A stretch of 17,080 nucleotides of DNA from Candidatus Peregrinibacteria bacterium RIFCSPLOWO2_01_FULL_39_12 (GCA_001787455.1 MFXA01000003.1:2271-19350); one strand, 5' to 3'; numbered from the stretch's first letter, positions 6,861-14,419 are shown. Program-made: numbers and translations. Notes: a model not told the origin generated them from the letters alone.

Positions 6861-9032
6861 ATGGAACCACAATCTATGAAAATGGATCTCGCAGGACGAG
6901 AACTCCGTATTTCGGTATCGCCAATTTCAACTTACGCAAATGGAAGCGCGGTAGTTTCTCTTGGGGATACTGTAATCATGGCAAACGCCACAATGTCCGA
7001 AAAGGGGAAGGAAGGCGCGGATTTTTTCCCGATGACTGTTGATTATGAAGAAAATTTTTATGCCGCCGGAAAAATTAAAGGAAGCCGGTTCATTAAACGT
7101 GAAGGAAGACCTTCCGAAAATGCTATTTTAACTTCCCGCCTAATCGATCGTCCAATTCGTCCGCTTTTTCCAAAAGGGACTATAAATGAAGTTCAGCTTA
7201 TTTGTTCCGTTCTTTCTGCGGATCAGGAAGTTGATCCGGGGGTAACGGCTATGAACGCCGCATCGGTTGCGCTTTTATTAAGCGGAGCACCGTTTGCGGG
7301 ACCTATAGGAGCTGTCAGAATGGGTTATTTGAACGAAAAACTTGTAGTTAATCCGACATATAAAGAATGTGAAGAAGGAAAAATGAGTTTAATCGTAGCG
7401 GGTACTATTGATGCCATTACAATGGTTGAGGCTGAAATGAAAGAAGTAACAGAAGAAATTATTTTGGAGGCTATGGAAATGGCGCATAAATACATAAAAG
7501 AAATTTGTGAATTTCAAATTAAGTTTGCAAAACAGTTTAATGTTAAGAAGATAGAAGCCGACATTTTAAAACCTTCCGATGAAGCGGTAAAAGCGGTGAA
7601 CGCGGTAATATCCGAAGATGCGCTTGCAGTAACTGGAAAAACAAAGAAGGAAGTAAAAGAAAAAATTCATGAAATGGAAGCCAAAATCCTTGAAAAATAT
7701 GCCAAGGAAATTGAAGATGAAGTTTTTTCCGAGGGGGAATTGAAAGAAGTTTTAAATAACATGCTTGAGAAAAAAATGCGCAAAAATATTCTTGAAAAAG
7801 AAGAGCGCCTTGACGGAAGAAAGTTGGATGAAATCCGTCCGATTACAATAATTCCGGATCCGCTTCCTCGTACTCATGGGTCTGCGATTTTTCAAAGAGG
7901 CGAAACGATGGCTTTGACGATTACAACGCTCGGAGGTCCGGGCGATGCGCAAATTATAGATACAATGGTTGAAGATATTACAAAAAGATATTTCCATCAT
8001 TATCATTTTCCTCCGTTTGCTACCGGCGATATTAAAATGCTTCGCGGACCGGGACGTCGCGAAATAGGGCATGGCGATTTGGCGGAAAGAGCGCTTGTTC
8101 CTATGCTTCCAACAAAAGAGGAATTTCCTTATACAATGTGGCTCGTTTCAGAAATTATAAGATGCAACGGTTCAAGCTCAATGGCTTCTGTATGCGGCTC
8201 AACACTTTCATTGATGTGCGCGGGTGTTCCCATCAAAAAACCGGTTGCGGGAATTGCCATGGGACTGGTTACCGACACGGAAAGCAAATCTTACAAAATT
8301 CTTACAGACATACAGGGGATGGAGGATTTCGCGGGCGATATGGATTTTAAAGTTGCAGGAACCGTAGATGGAATAACTGCTCTTCAAATGGATATCAAAA
8401 TAAAAGGTCTTTCGATTAAAGTAATGAAAGAAGCGATGGAGAAAGCAAAACAAGCCAGATTGGCAATACTTGAAAAAATGATTGAAGTTGTGCCTGAACC
8501 GCGCAAACATCTTTCAAAATATGCACCTCTCATAATGAGTTTGCAGATAGATCCGGAAATGATACGCATAGTTATTGGAAAAGGCGGAGAAACAATTCAG
8601 GGGATTACAAAAGAATGCGAAGTTGAGATGGATATAAGCGACGAAGGATTGGTTACAATTACCGCTCCCGATCAGGAAAAGGGGAATAAAGCTTTGGAAT
8701 GGGTAAAAAGAATAACTTATGTGCCGGAAGTTGGAGAAACTTTTGAAGGAAAAGTTACGCGTATCCTTGAATTTGGCGCATTTGTCGAATTCTTGCCGGG
8801 GAAAGAAGGATTGGTTCACATTTCAGAACTTTCAAAAGAAAGAGTTGGGAGAGTTGAAGATGTTGTGAAGATTGGCGACACGATAAAAGTTAAACTTATG
8901 AAGATTGACGAACAGGGGAGATATAATTTGTCGCATAAAGCTGTGATGTCGGCTTCTCCGAAACCGCCAACTGCAGGTCATAACGCCGCAAGTCCTGGAG
9001 ATAAAGGATCAGGTACTTTAAGAAAAGTTTAG
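6861..9032 (+). CDS. pnp: Polyribonucleotide nucleotidyltransferase (PNPase)
   Basis: 723 aa, full length. It degrades RNA 3'-to-5' with phosphate, releasing nucleoside diphosphates, as a trimeric ring. Order: first RNase PH-like domain with FIKREGRPSE and LIDRPIRPLF (about residues 73-100); helical linker (about 215-320); second, catalytic RNase PH-like domain with NGSSSMASVCGS (from residue 436) and GDMDFKVAGT (D493, D495); KH domain with IGKGG near 572-576; S1 domain about 622-692 (GKVTRILEFGAFVEFLPGKEGLVHIS). A short low-complexity tail ends GSGTLRKV. ATG 6861 is the first start; ATG at 6876 is possible. No Shine-Dalgarno. It sits behind the structured rpsO spacer, suggesting post-transcriptional control as in other bacteria. 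Confidence 0.97.
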   Translation: MEPQSMKMDLAGRELRISVSPISTYANGSAVVSLGDTVIMANATMSEKGKEGADFFPMTVDYEENFYAAGKIKGSRFIKREGRPSENAILTSRLIDRPIRPLFPKGTINEVQLICSVLSADQEVDPGVTAMNAASVALLLSGAPFAGPIGAVRMGYLNEKLVVNPTYKECEEGKMSLIVAGTIDAITMVEAEMKEVTEEIILEAMEMAHKYIKEICEFQIKFAKQFNVKKIEADILKPSDEAVKAVNAVISEDALAVTGKTKKEVKEKIHEMEAKILEKYAKEIEDEVFSEGELKEVLNNMLEKKMRKNILEKEERLDGRKLDEIRPITIIPDPLPRTHGSAIFQRGETMALTITTLGGPGDAQIIDTMVEDITKRYFHHYHFPPFATGDIKMLRGPGRREIGHGDLAERALVPMLPTKEEFPYTMWLVSEIIRCNGSSSMASVCGSTLSLMCAGVPIKKPVAGIAMGLVTDTESKSYKILTDIQGMEDFAGDMDFKVAGTVDGITALQMDIKIKGLSIKVMKEAMEKAKQARLAILEKMIEVVPEPRKHLSKYAPLIMSLQIDPEMIRIVIGKGGETIQGITKECEVEMDISDEGLVTITAPDQEKGNKALEWVKRITYVPEVGETFEGKVTRILEFGAFVEFLPGKEGLVHISELSKERVGRVEDVVKIGDTIKVKLMKIDEQGRYNLSHKAVMSASPKPPTAGHNAASPGDKGSGTLRKV

Positions 9033-9070
9033 GAGCACTCAGCCGAAAGCGGGCTAATAACAAAAATTTC

Positions 9071-9145
9071 GCGGGTATCGTATAGTGGCTATTATGCGAC
9101 CTTGCCAAGGTCGAGATACGGGTTCGATTCCCGTTACCCGCTCCA
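9071..9145 (+). tRNA. tRNA-Gly(GCC) with encoded CCA
   Basis: Acceptor GCGGGTA (9071-9077) pairs with TACCCGC (9135-9141), discriminator T (9142, normal for tRNA-Gly), then CCA (9143-9145). The anticodon stem CGACC/GGTCG holds loop TTGCCAA with anticodon GCC at 9104-9106. The T arm is ACGGG-TTCGATT-CCCGT. The D arm is weak, with about three pairs from GTAT/TTAT and a mismatch, and position 9 is C where a purine is usual. It is 38 nt after pnp and may be co-transcribed with it. Confidence 0.96.
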
Positions 9146-9147
9146 TA

Positions 9148-9170
9148 GAAATTTTGCGAAGCAAAATTTC
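9148..9170. repeat. Perfect hairpin between tRNA-Gly and the convergent zinc-ribbon gene
   Basis: GAAATTTTGC (9148-9157) and GCAAAATTTC (9161-9170) are perfect 10-bp arms around GAA. The core GCGAAGC matches the known extremely stable DNA mini-hairpin. No T-run follows on either strand, so it is at best a non-canonical bidirectional terminator or a tRNA 3' processing boundary. The same GCGAAGC core occurs at 6714-6720. Confidence 0.7.
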
Positions 9171-9209
9171 CTCCCAGACACTTCGTTCCATGCAGAAGGG
9201 CTAAAATAA

Positions 9210-10853
9210 TCAAGACAACGTTTTCTGATAGCAGTTTTCGCAAAGGATTTGTTCTGTAGCGTCAGGCGGATACGTTGTTTCAAACCCAACACCGCACATA
9301 GAACATTTGCCGGCAAAAAGCCGGCGCTTATTTCTGTGAAAAAGCCTGTCTTTATAGCGGCATCCGGGGCATTTGCGCGGGATTGGAACTTTAATTTTTC
9401 TGTAAAAAACAAATTCAGGGGCAATGATTTTATAATTCTTGCCGCAGCCGCATTCCAAAACTTCGTCCGTAATATTTTCAGGCGCTTCCGAAATGCCATC
9501 TTTTATATCCAAAGATCTCAATGTCCCTTTGTTAAATGTCCCCGACAAATTTTCTTCAAATCTCCCATCCAATACTAAAATTTCTTCTTTTGAACGCGGA
9601 TAAAAATCATTTGCAATTGTTTCATTATAAGCCCATGGCGCGTATTTAAGAGGGAAATATTCACCTAATTCTCCTGTTTTAACCATGTGAGCTTTTATTT
9701 TTGCTAACAAGAACTCGTACTCTTCTTTTGTATATTGTTTATTCAAAATACAATATTCATTTCTGTGCAGTGAAACACAACCGAAGCAATGCTTGGCATT
9801 GCGCGCGCAAAACGAATACCATACGTCGTTTGATCCGGGCCAAACCAAACATGAAAATTTTACATCATAACTTTCCGCAATCCCAGCAGCATGATAAATA
9901 AGTTCGCTCGTGCCGGCGCCGTAAACGCTTCCGCAATTGCGCGCCTTATAGCCGAAAATCATATTATCGCAATCTTCACATTCCATAATATCAAAGCAAT
10001 TGCTGCAATTTTTTGAATTAACGATGTAGTCACCCGTACAATTTTGAGAATTGATATTATGCGAAAAACGATGCGGTCGGGAAAATAAAAATTTATTAAA
10101 ATCTTCCTTGAATTTTTGTGTTCCAGTGAAAGTATCAAGCGCAAAATCTTCCGCCATGCTTTCATATTCCTCTTTCTTATACTGTTTGTTGGATATGCAG
10201 TATTGTTTATTTTTTAAATTCACACAGCCGATGCAATTTGAACACCCGATTAAATTGGCGCAAAACCGGCAAAAATTGCAATTTTTTAAATTCTGGCAAT
10301 TCAAGCACATATAACAATCAACAAGATCAACGCTTTGGTAAATAAGTTCGCTTTTATTTACAAAAGAAATATCGCAGGAGCTTTTGCAGTAATTTGAATT
10401 ATCAACATAAAAAGAATCTTCATTGTAATCGCTTGCGCCCAGCATATATGAATTTTTATTGCCCACGGAATAATTTGCGTAGTCGGAATTTTCCGAAGAA
10501 GCAATAAACAAATTGCCTATCGGCGTATCCATCATCAATTCCCAAAACTGGTCAAAAAAAGGTCTGTTAAAATCGAATTCTTTGCCGTGTTTAAGCGGAT
10601 CAAACTTATCGCTCCACCAGCATTTTGAACACCAAATTTTGAAAGGAGAATTTTGAGAAAAACACGAAACCATGCGGCTTCCGCAATTTTTGCATGTGTC
10701 ATTGTAAAAAGTTCGTTCATTGCGAAAATTCATAATTTGGATTCTTCTGCAATCTGAGCAATGGCTTGGGTGCGGAATTTTTAATCTTTCACTGTGCTCC
10801 ATATCGCCCTGCGAAATTTCAAATTCTTTGCCGCATTTTTTACATGTTTTCAT
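9210..10853 (-). CDS. Cysteine-rich protein with duplicated zinc-ribbon/treble-clef modules (CPR-type family)
   Basis: 547 aa with 40 cysteines. The N-terminal module has C4/C7, C32/C35, C54/C57 and C75/C78; the C-terminal module has C468/C470, C495/C498, C517/C520 and C538/C541. The gaps between successive pairs (25, 19, 18) are the same in both, and both share CR..(R/H)...RN(E/K)R context, so the module is duplicated. After the first module come FDPLKHGKEFDFNRPFFDQF and an ENSDYANY motif, then a Cys/Asn repeat region (DCYMCLNC, NCNFCRFC, GCSNCIGC). A second internal duplication appears as QYCISNKQYKKEEYE and EYCILNKQYTKEEYE. No signal peptide. I recall the family as common and uncharacterised in CPR genomes; metal binding is likely but the function is unknown. 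The cysteine pairs are not CxxCH, so it is not a cytochrome c. Confidence 0.85.
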   Translation of the reverse strand: MKTCKKCGKEFEISQGDMEHSERLKIPHPSHCSDCRRIQIMNFRNERTFYNDTCKNCGSRMVSCFSQNSPFKIWCSKCWWSDKFDPLKHGKEFDFNRPFFDQFWELMMDTPIGNLFIASSENSDYANYSVGNKNSYMLGASDYNEDSFYVDNSNYCKSSCDISFVNKSELIYQSVDLVDCYMCLNCQNLKNCNFCRFCANLIGCSNCIGCVNLKNKQYCISNKQYKKEEYESMAEDFALDTFTGTQKFKEDFNKFLFSRPHRFSHNINSQNCTGDYIVNSKNCSNCFDIMECEDCDNMIFGYKARNCGSVYGAGTSELIYHAAGIAESYDVKFSCLVWPGSNDVWYSFCARNAKHCFGCVSLHRNEYCILNKQYTKEEYEFLLAKIKAHMVKTGELGEYFPLKYAPWAYNETIANDFYPRSKEEILVLDGRFEENLSGTFNKGTLRSLDIKDGISEAPENITDEVLECGCGKNYKIIAPEFVFYRKIKVPIPRKCPGCRYKDRLFHRNKRRLFAGKCSMCGVGFETTYPPDATEQILCENCYQKTLS

Positions 10854-10859
10854 GCCGCC

Positions 10860-10887
10860 ATATTACAACTTGCTTATTAGAACTCAA
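10860..10887 (-). promoter_or_regulatory. Candidate promoter of the Cys-rich protein gene
   Basis: Minus strand TTGAGT (10887-10882), 16 bp, TAATAT (10865-10860); each 4/6. Transcription would begin at about 10853, the A of the ATG itself, giving a leaderless mRNA. Moderate evidence because the hexamers are not strong. Confidence 0.45.
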
Positions 10888-10958
10888 CAGCTAAAAACCA
10901 AAAAACATTATTAATTAATATTTTTATAGATTTGGATAATTCCCTCCAAAATGGGAAA

Positions 10959-11732
10959 TTACACTATGGTTTTATAGATAAAATTTCTGTAAAACTCGGC
11001 AAGAGGCGCGGATTCGATAAAAGTTGAAGCTATCCTTCCATGGCTGTTAAAATTCCATAAAGAAACATAATTATTACCATCGAAGACATTTACCCATACA
11101 GGCTTTTGGTAAAATTCTGCCTTTTTCGAAACGCGCTCTTCCTTTTTGTCTATTTCATGGTTGAAATCTATTATTTCGCGGGTGGCAGGACCATCTTTCG
11201 TAATTGCAACAAAAGCTTTTCCGCCATTTTTAATGCGATTATTTATAAACTTTTGTTCGGTCGGAATAATATTTCTAACGTTGTTAAAATCTTCCCAGCT
11301 TCCAAAAACAAACACACTGTTCCATTTCATTTCAGATAGATCAATATAACGTTCAATTGTTTCTTCCTCATCCAGAATTTCCATTCCGGAAATTTGCGAA
11401 TTATGGTGGAGCAGTTTGCGCGATTCTACCGTTTTAAGCATTTCTATAAGCCTGCGATTTTTTCTCTGTTCATTTTCGAGAATTTTTATAAGACCATGAA
11501 GAGAATTTGCATGGAGTTCGGTTTCCCATTTATTGCTTTTTGAATTTACCATTTCAAGAGATGAAAGTTTTTCGAAAGCGCGGTAAATTGTAGATTTGCT
11601 GATTTTTAATTTTCTGCACGCATCCGCCACATTGCATCCGGGATTTCCAAGTATATATAAATAAAGCTGAATCTCCGCTTCTGAGAGATTTGCCCGCTGC
11701 AAGAACGATTGTATGCGACTTAAAGAGAACAT
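10959..11732 (-). CDS. TrmB-family-like transcriptional regulator
   Basis: 257 aa. Residues about 14-68 form a winged helix-turn-helix of the TrmB type: LSEAEIQLYLYILGNPGCNV, then the recognition segment KISKSTIYRAFEKL, and a wing. A charged helix follows (KILENEQRKNRRLIEML), probably a dimerising coiled coil. The C-terminal half (about 118-257) has the pattern of a ligand-binding/PLD-like fold (WNSVFVFGSWEDFNNVR; GKAFVAITKDG; ending ESAPLAEFYRNFIYKTIV). In archaea TrmB proteins sense sugars, but many bacterial relatives have unknown ligands; nothing here shows a ligand. It is transcribed divergently from the DEAD-box helicase across a 130-nt gap, so control of itself or of that gene is the simplest guess. 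The promoter is not clear: the TAATAAT touching the ATG cannot serve this start. Confidence 0.82.
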   Translation of the reverse strand: MFSLSRIQSFLQRANLSEAEIQLYLYILGNPGCNVADACRKLKISKSTIYRAFEKLSSLEMVNSKSNKWETELHANSLHGLIKILENEQRKNRRLIEMLKTVESRKLLHHNSQISGMEILDEEETIERYIDLSEMKWNSVFVFGSWEDFNNVRNIIPTEQKFINNRIKNGGKAFVAITKDGPATREIIDFNHEIDKKEERVSKKAEFYQKPVWVNVFDGNNYVSLWNFNSHGRIASTFIESAPLAEFYRNFIYKTIV

Positions 11733-11832
11733 ATTATTAGGCTAACAGAAATATCAAATTAGTCAAATCACGAGCAGTGCTACTTTTTTCAAGAGGCACT
11801 TAATTGACACAACTGCCTTTTCTCTGTAGCTT

Positions 11833-11868
11833 AATCGTCTAAGACTATAAATAAACAATTAGATGATT
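11833..11868 (+). promoter_or_regulatory. Inverted repeat around the helicase -10 and start codon
   Basis: AATCGTCTAA (11833-11842) and TTAGATGATT (11859-11868) are inverted arms, 10 positions with one G-T pair, 16 nt apart. Between them is a -10 candidate TATAAA (11846-11851). The ATG (11863) is inside the right arm. It could be a repressor operator or an mRNA hairpin hiding the start; transcription from this -10 would begin at about 11858, which would exclude the left arm from the mRNA and favour the operator reading. No matching -35; TTGACA at 11804-11809 is too far for this -10. Confidence 0.5.
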
Positions 11869-13077
11869 CATCAAACAGAACCGAAATTCGCAGACATGAA
11901 AATTATTCCACGGATTCTGCAAAAACTCGAAGTTTTAAAATTCGTAATTCCAACTCCTATTCAACAAAAAACAATTCCGCTCGGACTTGAAGGGAATGAT
12001 TTGATAGGTATCGCGCAAACGGGTACGGGAAAAACTTTGGCATTTGCAATCCCGATTATTCAAAAAATACTTACAGAGAAAAAGCTCGCATTGATTGTCC
12101 TTCCGACTCGCGAACTCGCTTTGCAGGTTGATGGAGTTTTTCAGCAAGTAGGGAAATCTTTTGGAATAAATACGGCGGTTTTGATTGGAGGAACGGCATT
12201 TGGTCCTCAAATAGCCATGATCAAAAGACATCCGCAGGTTGTGATAGGAACACCGGGCAGAATTATAGATCATCTTGAGAGGGGAACTATCAAATTGCAC
12301 GCATGCAAAATACTTGTTTTGGATGAGGCGGACAGAATGTTGGATATGGGTTTTGCTCCTCAAATAAAGCAAATTTTAAAAAGAATGGAATCTCCACAGG
12401 AACGCCAGACTTTGTTATTTTCCGCAACGATGCCGGATGATATTGCGGACATGGCAACAAAATATATGAAAACTCCGGTGCGTGTGGAAGTGGCTCGCTC
12501 GGGAACGGTTGCAGACCAAATTGAACAAGAAATATTTTTTGTACAGAAAGGTCAAAAACTCAAATTGCTTGAGAAACTTCTTCAGGAACACAAAGGCTCG
12601 GTATTGATTTTTACCAGAACAAAATATGGCGCCCGAAAAATATGCAAAGAATTGATGATGAAGGGGCATGAATCCGCAGAAATTCATTCAAACAGGTCTC
12701 TTTCTCAAAGAAGACAAGCTTTGGATGGATTTAAAGCGGGAAAATATCGCGTACTTGTCGCCACCGACATCGCATCAAGAGGAATTGATGTGACCGGAAT
12801 TCAATTGATTGTGAACTTTGATCTGCCGGAAAATGCGGAAGATTATGTCCACAGAATAGGGCGTACAGGGAGAGCCGGTCAAAAAGGCCGCGCAATTTCA
12901 ATTGCTACAGCTGATCAGCAAGGTAAAATCTACAGCATTGAAATGCTTACTAAAACCAAATTGAAAGTGCTTGGAGATCAAAAAGACAGACCGACATCTT
13001 CACACAAAATGACACACCATTCCGAGCAAAGACATTTTTATCAAAGAAGACACTTCCCAAGAAGAGGAAGAAGATAA
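11863..13077 (+). CDS. DEAD-box ATP-dependent RNA helicase (RhlE-like)
   Basis: 404 aa. Helicase motifs are complete and in order: Q motif PTPIQ (31-35) with upstream F9, motif I AQTGTGKT (51-58), Ia PTRELA, GG (109-110), Ib TPGR, II DEAD (154-157), III SAT (187-189), then the second RecA domain with IFTRTK, VATDIASRGIDV and HRIGRTGR. It unwinds short RNA duplexes with ATP. The tail (about 365-404) is rich in His, Arg and Ser/Thr and ends FPRRGRR, a likely RNA-contacting extension, as in RhlE/CsdA relatives. The short core plus basic tail is closest to RhlE, but DeaD-type naming cannot be excluded, so no symbol is given. With PNPase in the same window it could take part in RNA decay, though they are not adjacent. 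Confidence 0.95.
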   Translation: MIHQTEPKFADMKIIPRILQKLEVLKFVIPTPIQQKTIPLGLEGNDLIGIAQTGTGKTLAFAIPIIQKILTEKKLALIVLPTRELALQVDGVFQQVGKSFGINTAVLIGGTAFGPQIAMIKRHPQVVIGTPGRIIDHLERGTIKLHACKILVLDEADRMLDMGFAPQIKQILKRMESPQERQTLLFSATMPDDIADMATKYMKTPVRVEVARSGTVADQIEQEIFFVQKGQKLKLLEKLLQEHKGSVLIFTRTKYGARKICKELMMKGHESAEIHSNRSLSQRRQALDGFKAGKYRVLVATDIASRGIDVTGIQLIVNFDLPENAEDYVHRIGRTGRAGQKGRAISIATADQQGKIYSIEMLTKTKLKVLGDQKDRPTSSHKMTHHSEQRHFYQRRHFPRRGRR

Positions 13078-13188
13078 AAGTCGGAAATAACAGGCTTTGA
13101 GCTATTCGCTCTGTCTCAGTGCATCCAGAAAAGTCTTAAAAGTTCCACCTATAAAGAGATCGCCTTTTATCCCAAAAACATTTCCCTA

Positions 13189-13217
13189 TTGACTTCAGGG
13201 CAGATTTATTATATAAT
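13189..13217 (+). promoter_or_regulatory. Strong promoter of the structured RNA
   Basis: TTGACT (13189-13194) and a perfect TATAAT (13212-13217) are exactly 17 bp apart. The predicted start is about 13224. No protein-coding start follows in a sensible position, which points to an RNA gene. Confidence 0.85.
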
Positions 13218-13223
13218 ACCCTT

Positions 13224-13641
13224 GCAAAATAAAAACAAAGATCATTTACATTACAGGATTGCATAATTTCTCCAGAGAGAGCTGTACTCACTTGGCTACA
13301 GAGCTTTGATGGTTTCACGACTGTTAAAAGCACTGTAATCTCGAGAGTACAGCTCCCTCTGGGGAAGTATCTACTTAAGCTTCGGCTTAAGGAACATTCT
13401 CTCAGCAGTTATCTAACCGCAAGGTTTTGTAACTGAAAGCAGTTTCATTGGTAAGTATGGGTTGTGCCTTCTTACATCAAGGAATTGCTATGAGTATTCC
13501 TACTTTAAAGCCCCAAAAAGGCAACTAAAGCAGAATATTTATGATCCACGATTCATTGAAATCGGAGATGTCACGATATTTTCTACAGGAGTAGCACTAT
13601 AAAAGACCTTATCCGATTAATAACTGGATAAGGTCTTTCTT
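13224..13641 (+). ncRNA. Candidate undescribed structured RNA, about 418 nt
   Basis: It lies between a strong promoter and a terminator, in a 595-nt gap with no convincing gene. Hairpins seen by hand, in order: (1) 13268-13289 with 13345-13366, 22 positions with one A-C mismatch and one G-U, enclosing TACAG-a-GCTTT with AAAGC-a-CTGTA; (2) CTTAAGC-TTCG-GCTTAAG at 13374-13391; (3) CAGTTA/TAACTG at 13406-13435, enclosing AACC-GCAA-GGTT with a GNRA loop; (4) AGCAGTTTC/GGAATTGCT at 13438-13489, enclosing TTG/CAA and GTAAG/CTTAC; (5) AGTATTC/GAATATT at 13493-13539, enclosing CTTTA/TAAAG and GCC/GGC; (6) CGATT-CATTGA-AATCG at 13549-13564; then a short CTAC-AGGA-GTAG and the terminator. A weak 5' TGCAA/TTGCA helix may form. 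There is no tRNA-like end (tmRNA), no RNase P core, no SRP or 6S form. Function unknown. Confidence 0.72.
13602..13641 (+). terminator. Rho-independent terminator of the structured RNA
   Basis: AAAGACCTTATCC (13602-13614) pairs perfectly with GGATAAGGTCTTT (13626-13638) around an 11-nt loop, then CTT. The T-tract is short and interrupted but the 13-bp stem is strong. The same hairpin read on the other strand has an A/T-rich flank and could also stop the convergent 217-aa gene. Confidence 0.82.
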
Positions 13642-13672
13642 AATAGTAATTATCGGCATTTATTAAGCGACC

Positions 13673-14326
13673 TTAACGTCTTTCTCTAACTTTCCTTGCT
13701 CCAACTTGATGTATACCGCTACCTGTATCAAAATTATCCCGGTTGAGAGGGATTTGGTTATGCCCTAGCTTTCTTAGGGTGGCAGCATCTAATTCCAACC
13801 CCCCTGATTTTTTCCCAACTTTCCCCCCTTTCCCAACTTTTTCCACATCCCCCCTAACACCCGCTTGAGTTTTCTCCACAACAAGTTCTCCATGAAATTT
13901 TTTCTCTTCAAACTGTCCTTCAAAACTCGCCTTTAATCTTTCATAAAGTACAGTTAAGCCCTCGCCTGCGGAAGCGGAATCTTTATTACATAAAGAAGCA
14001 TAAATAGCATTAAGCTCATTTAATCCTGAAGACGCTAAATCTTCCTTGGCATGAAATCCAAAATCCAAAGCTTTTTTACCGTCTCTTGTCTCAGATAAAT
14101 ATAATTCTCTTAAAGTATCGCCCACGCTATCAATAACAAATCGTCTTTTTGCTTTCAATTCGGCTTGTTGATCCGGTGTTTGGCATGGTCCTATAATACC
14201 GGAAATAGGAGGGACAAAGATATCTTCTATTAAACGGGCATTATCAATCAGCTTAATAACAGATTTACCAAGCATGCTGGGATTTCTTAAATTCTCATGA
14301 CCGGATGGTTGACTTGATAGTTGCAT
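13673..14326 (-). CDS. Hypothetical protein, 217 aa
   Basis: I do not recognise this protein. The frame is open back to a TTG at 14386, but that TTG is the -35 box of its own promoter, so the start is set at the ATG 14326 (MQLSSQPSGHENL). No transmembrane segment or signal peptide is seen. The first about 150 residues look globular and partly helical (RRFVIDSVGDTLRELYLSE; LNELNAIYASLCNK). A Gly/Lys/Val stretch follows (EKVGKGGKVGKKSGG) and then a polar tail ending GARKVRERR. The basic low-complexity linker suggests nucleic-acid or surface contact, but this is only an impression. It is divergent from the 117-aa gene and convergent with the structured RNA, with its stop 32 nt past the RNA's terminator. 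The leader is about 25 nt with no Shine-Dalgarno. Confidence 0.7.
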   Translation of the reverse strand: MQLSSQPSGHENLRNPSMLGKSVIKLIDNARLIEDIFVPPISGIIGPCQTPDQQAELKAKRRFVIDSVGDTLRELYLSETRDGKKALDFGFHAKEDLASSGLNELNAIYASLCNKDSASAGEGLTVLYERLKASFEGQFEEKKFHGELVVEKTQAGVRGDVEKVGKGGKVGKKSGGLELDAATLRKLGHNQIPLNRDNFDTGSGIHQVGARKVRERR

Positions 14327-14357
14327 AGAAATGATTTTTATTACTTTATCAATACAT

Positions 14358-14386
14358 ATAATACAACATTTTAGAAGAAGAGTCAA
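14358..14386 (-). promoter_or_regulatory. Promoter of the 217-aa gene
   Basis: Minus strand TTGACT (14386-14381), 17 bp, TATTAT (14363-14358), both 5/6. Predicted start near 14351 excludes any start codon upstream of it and supports ATG 14326. Confidence 0.78.
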
Positions 14387-14419
14387 TGTCCTTTTCAGAT
14401 GTAGGGCTTAGCTGGTGTA

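Noticed and set aside
7752..8819. Several minus-strand frames of 60-106 codons
   Set aside because: They lie antisense to the pnp catalytic and KH regions and show no protein-like features.
9071..9170. tRNA-Gly as an integration site with attL/attR
   Set aside because: The repeated AAAATTTC is only 8 nt, lies outside the tRNA 3' end, and no integrase or phage gene is nearby.
9148..9170. Standard Rho-independent terminator
   Set aside because: The stem is good, but neither strand has a T-run after it.
4238..10853. UGA recoded to glycine
   Set aside because: TGA ends two genes (4238, 9210) at plausible positions and no in-frame TGA interrupts conserved proteins.
13224..13641. tmRNA or RNase P RNA
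   Set aside because: No CCA-ended tRNA-like domain, no T arm, no pairing of 5' and 3' ends, no degradation-tag ending, and none of the RNase P core motifs seen.
14327..14386. N-terminal extension of the 217-aa protein from a TTG at 14386
   Set aside because: The TTG is part of the promoter's -35 hexamer and lies upstream of the predicted transcription start.
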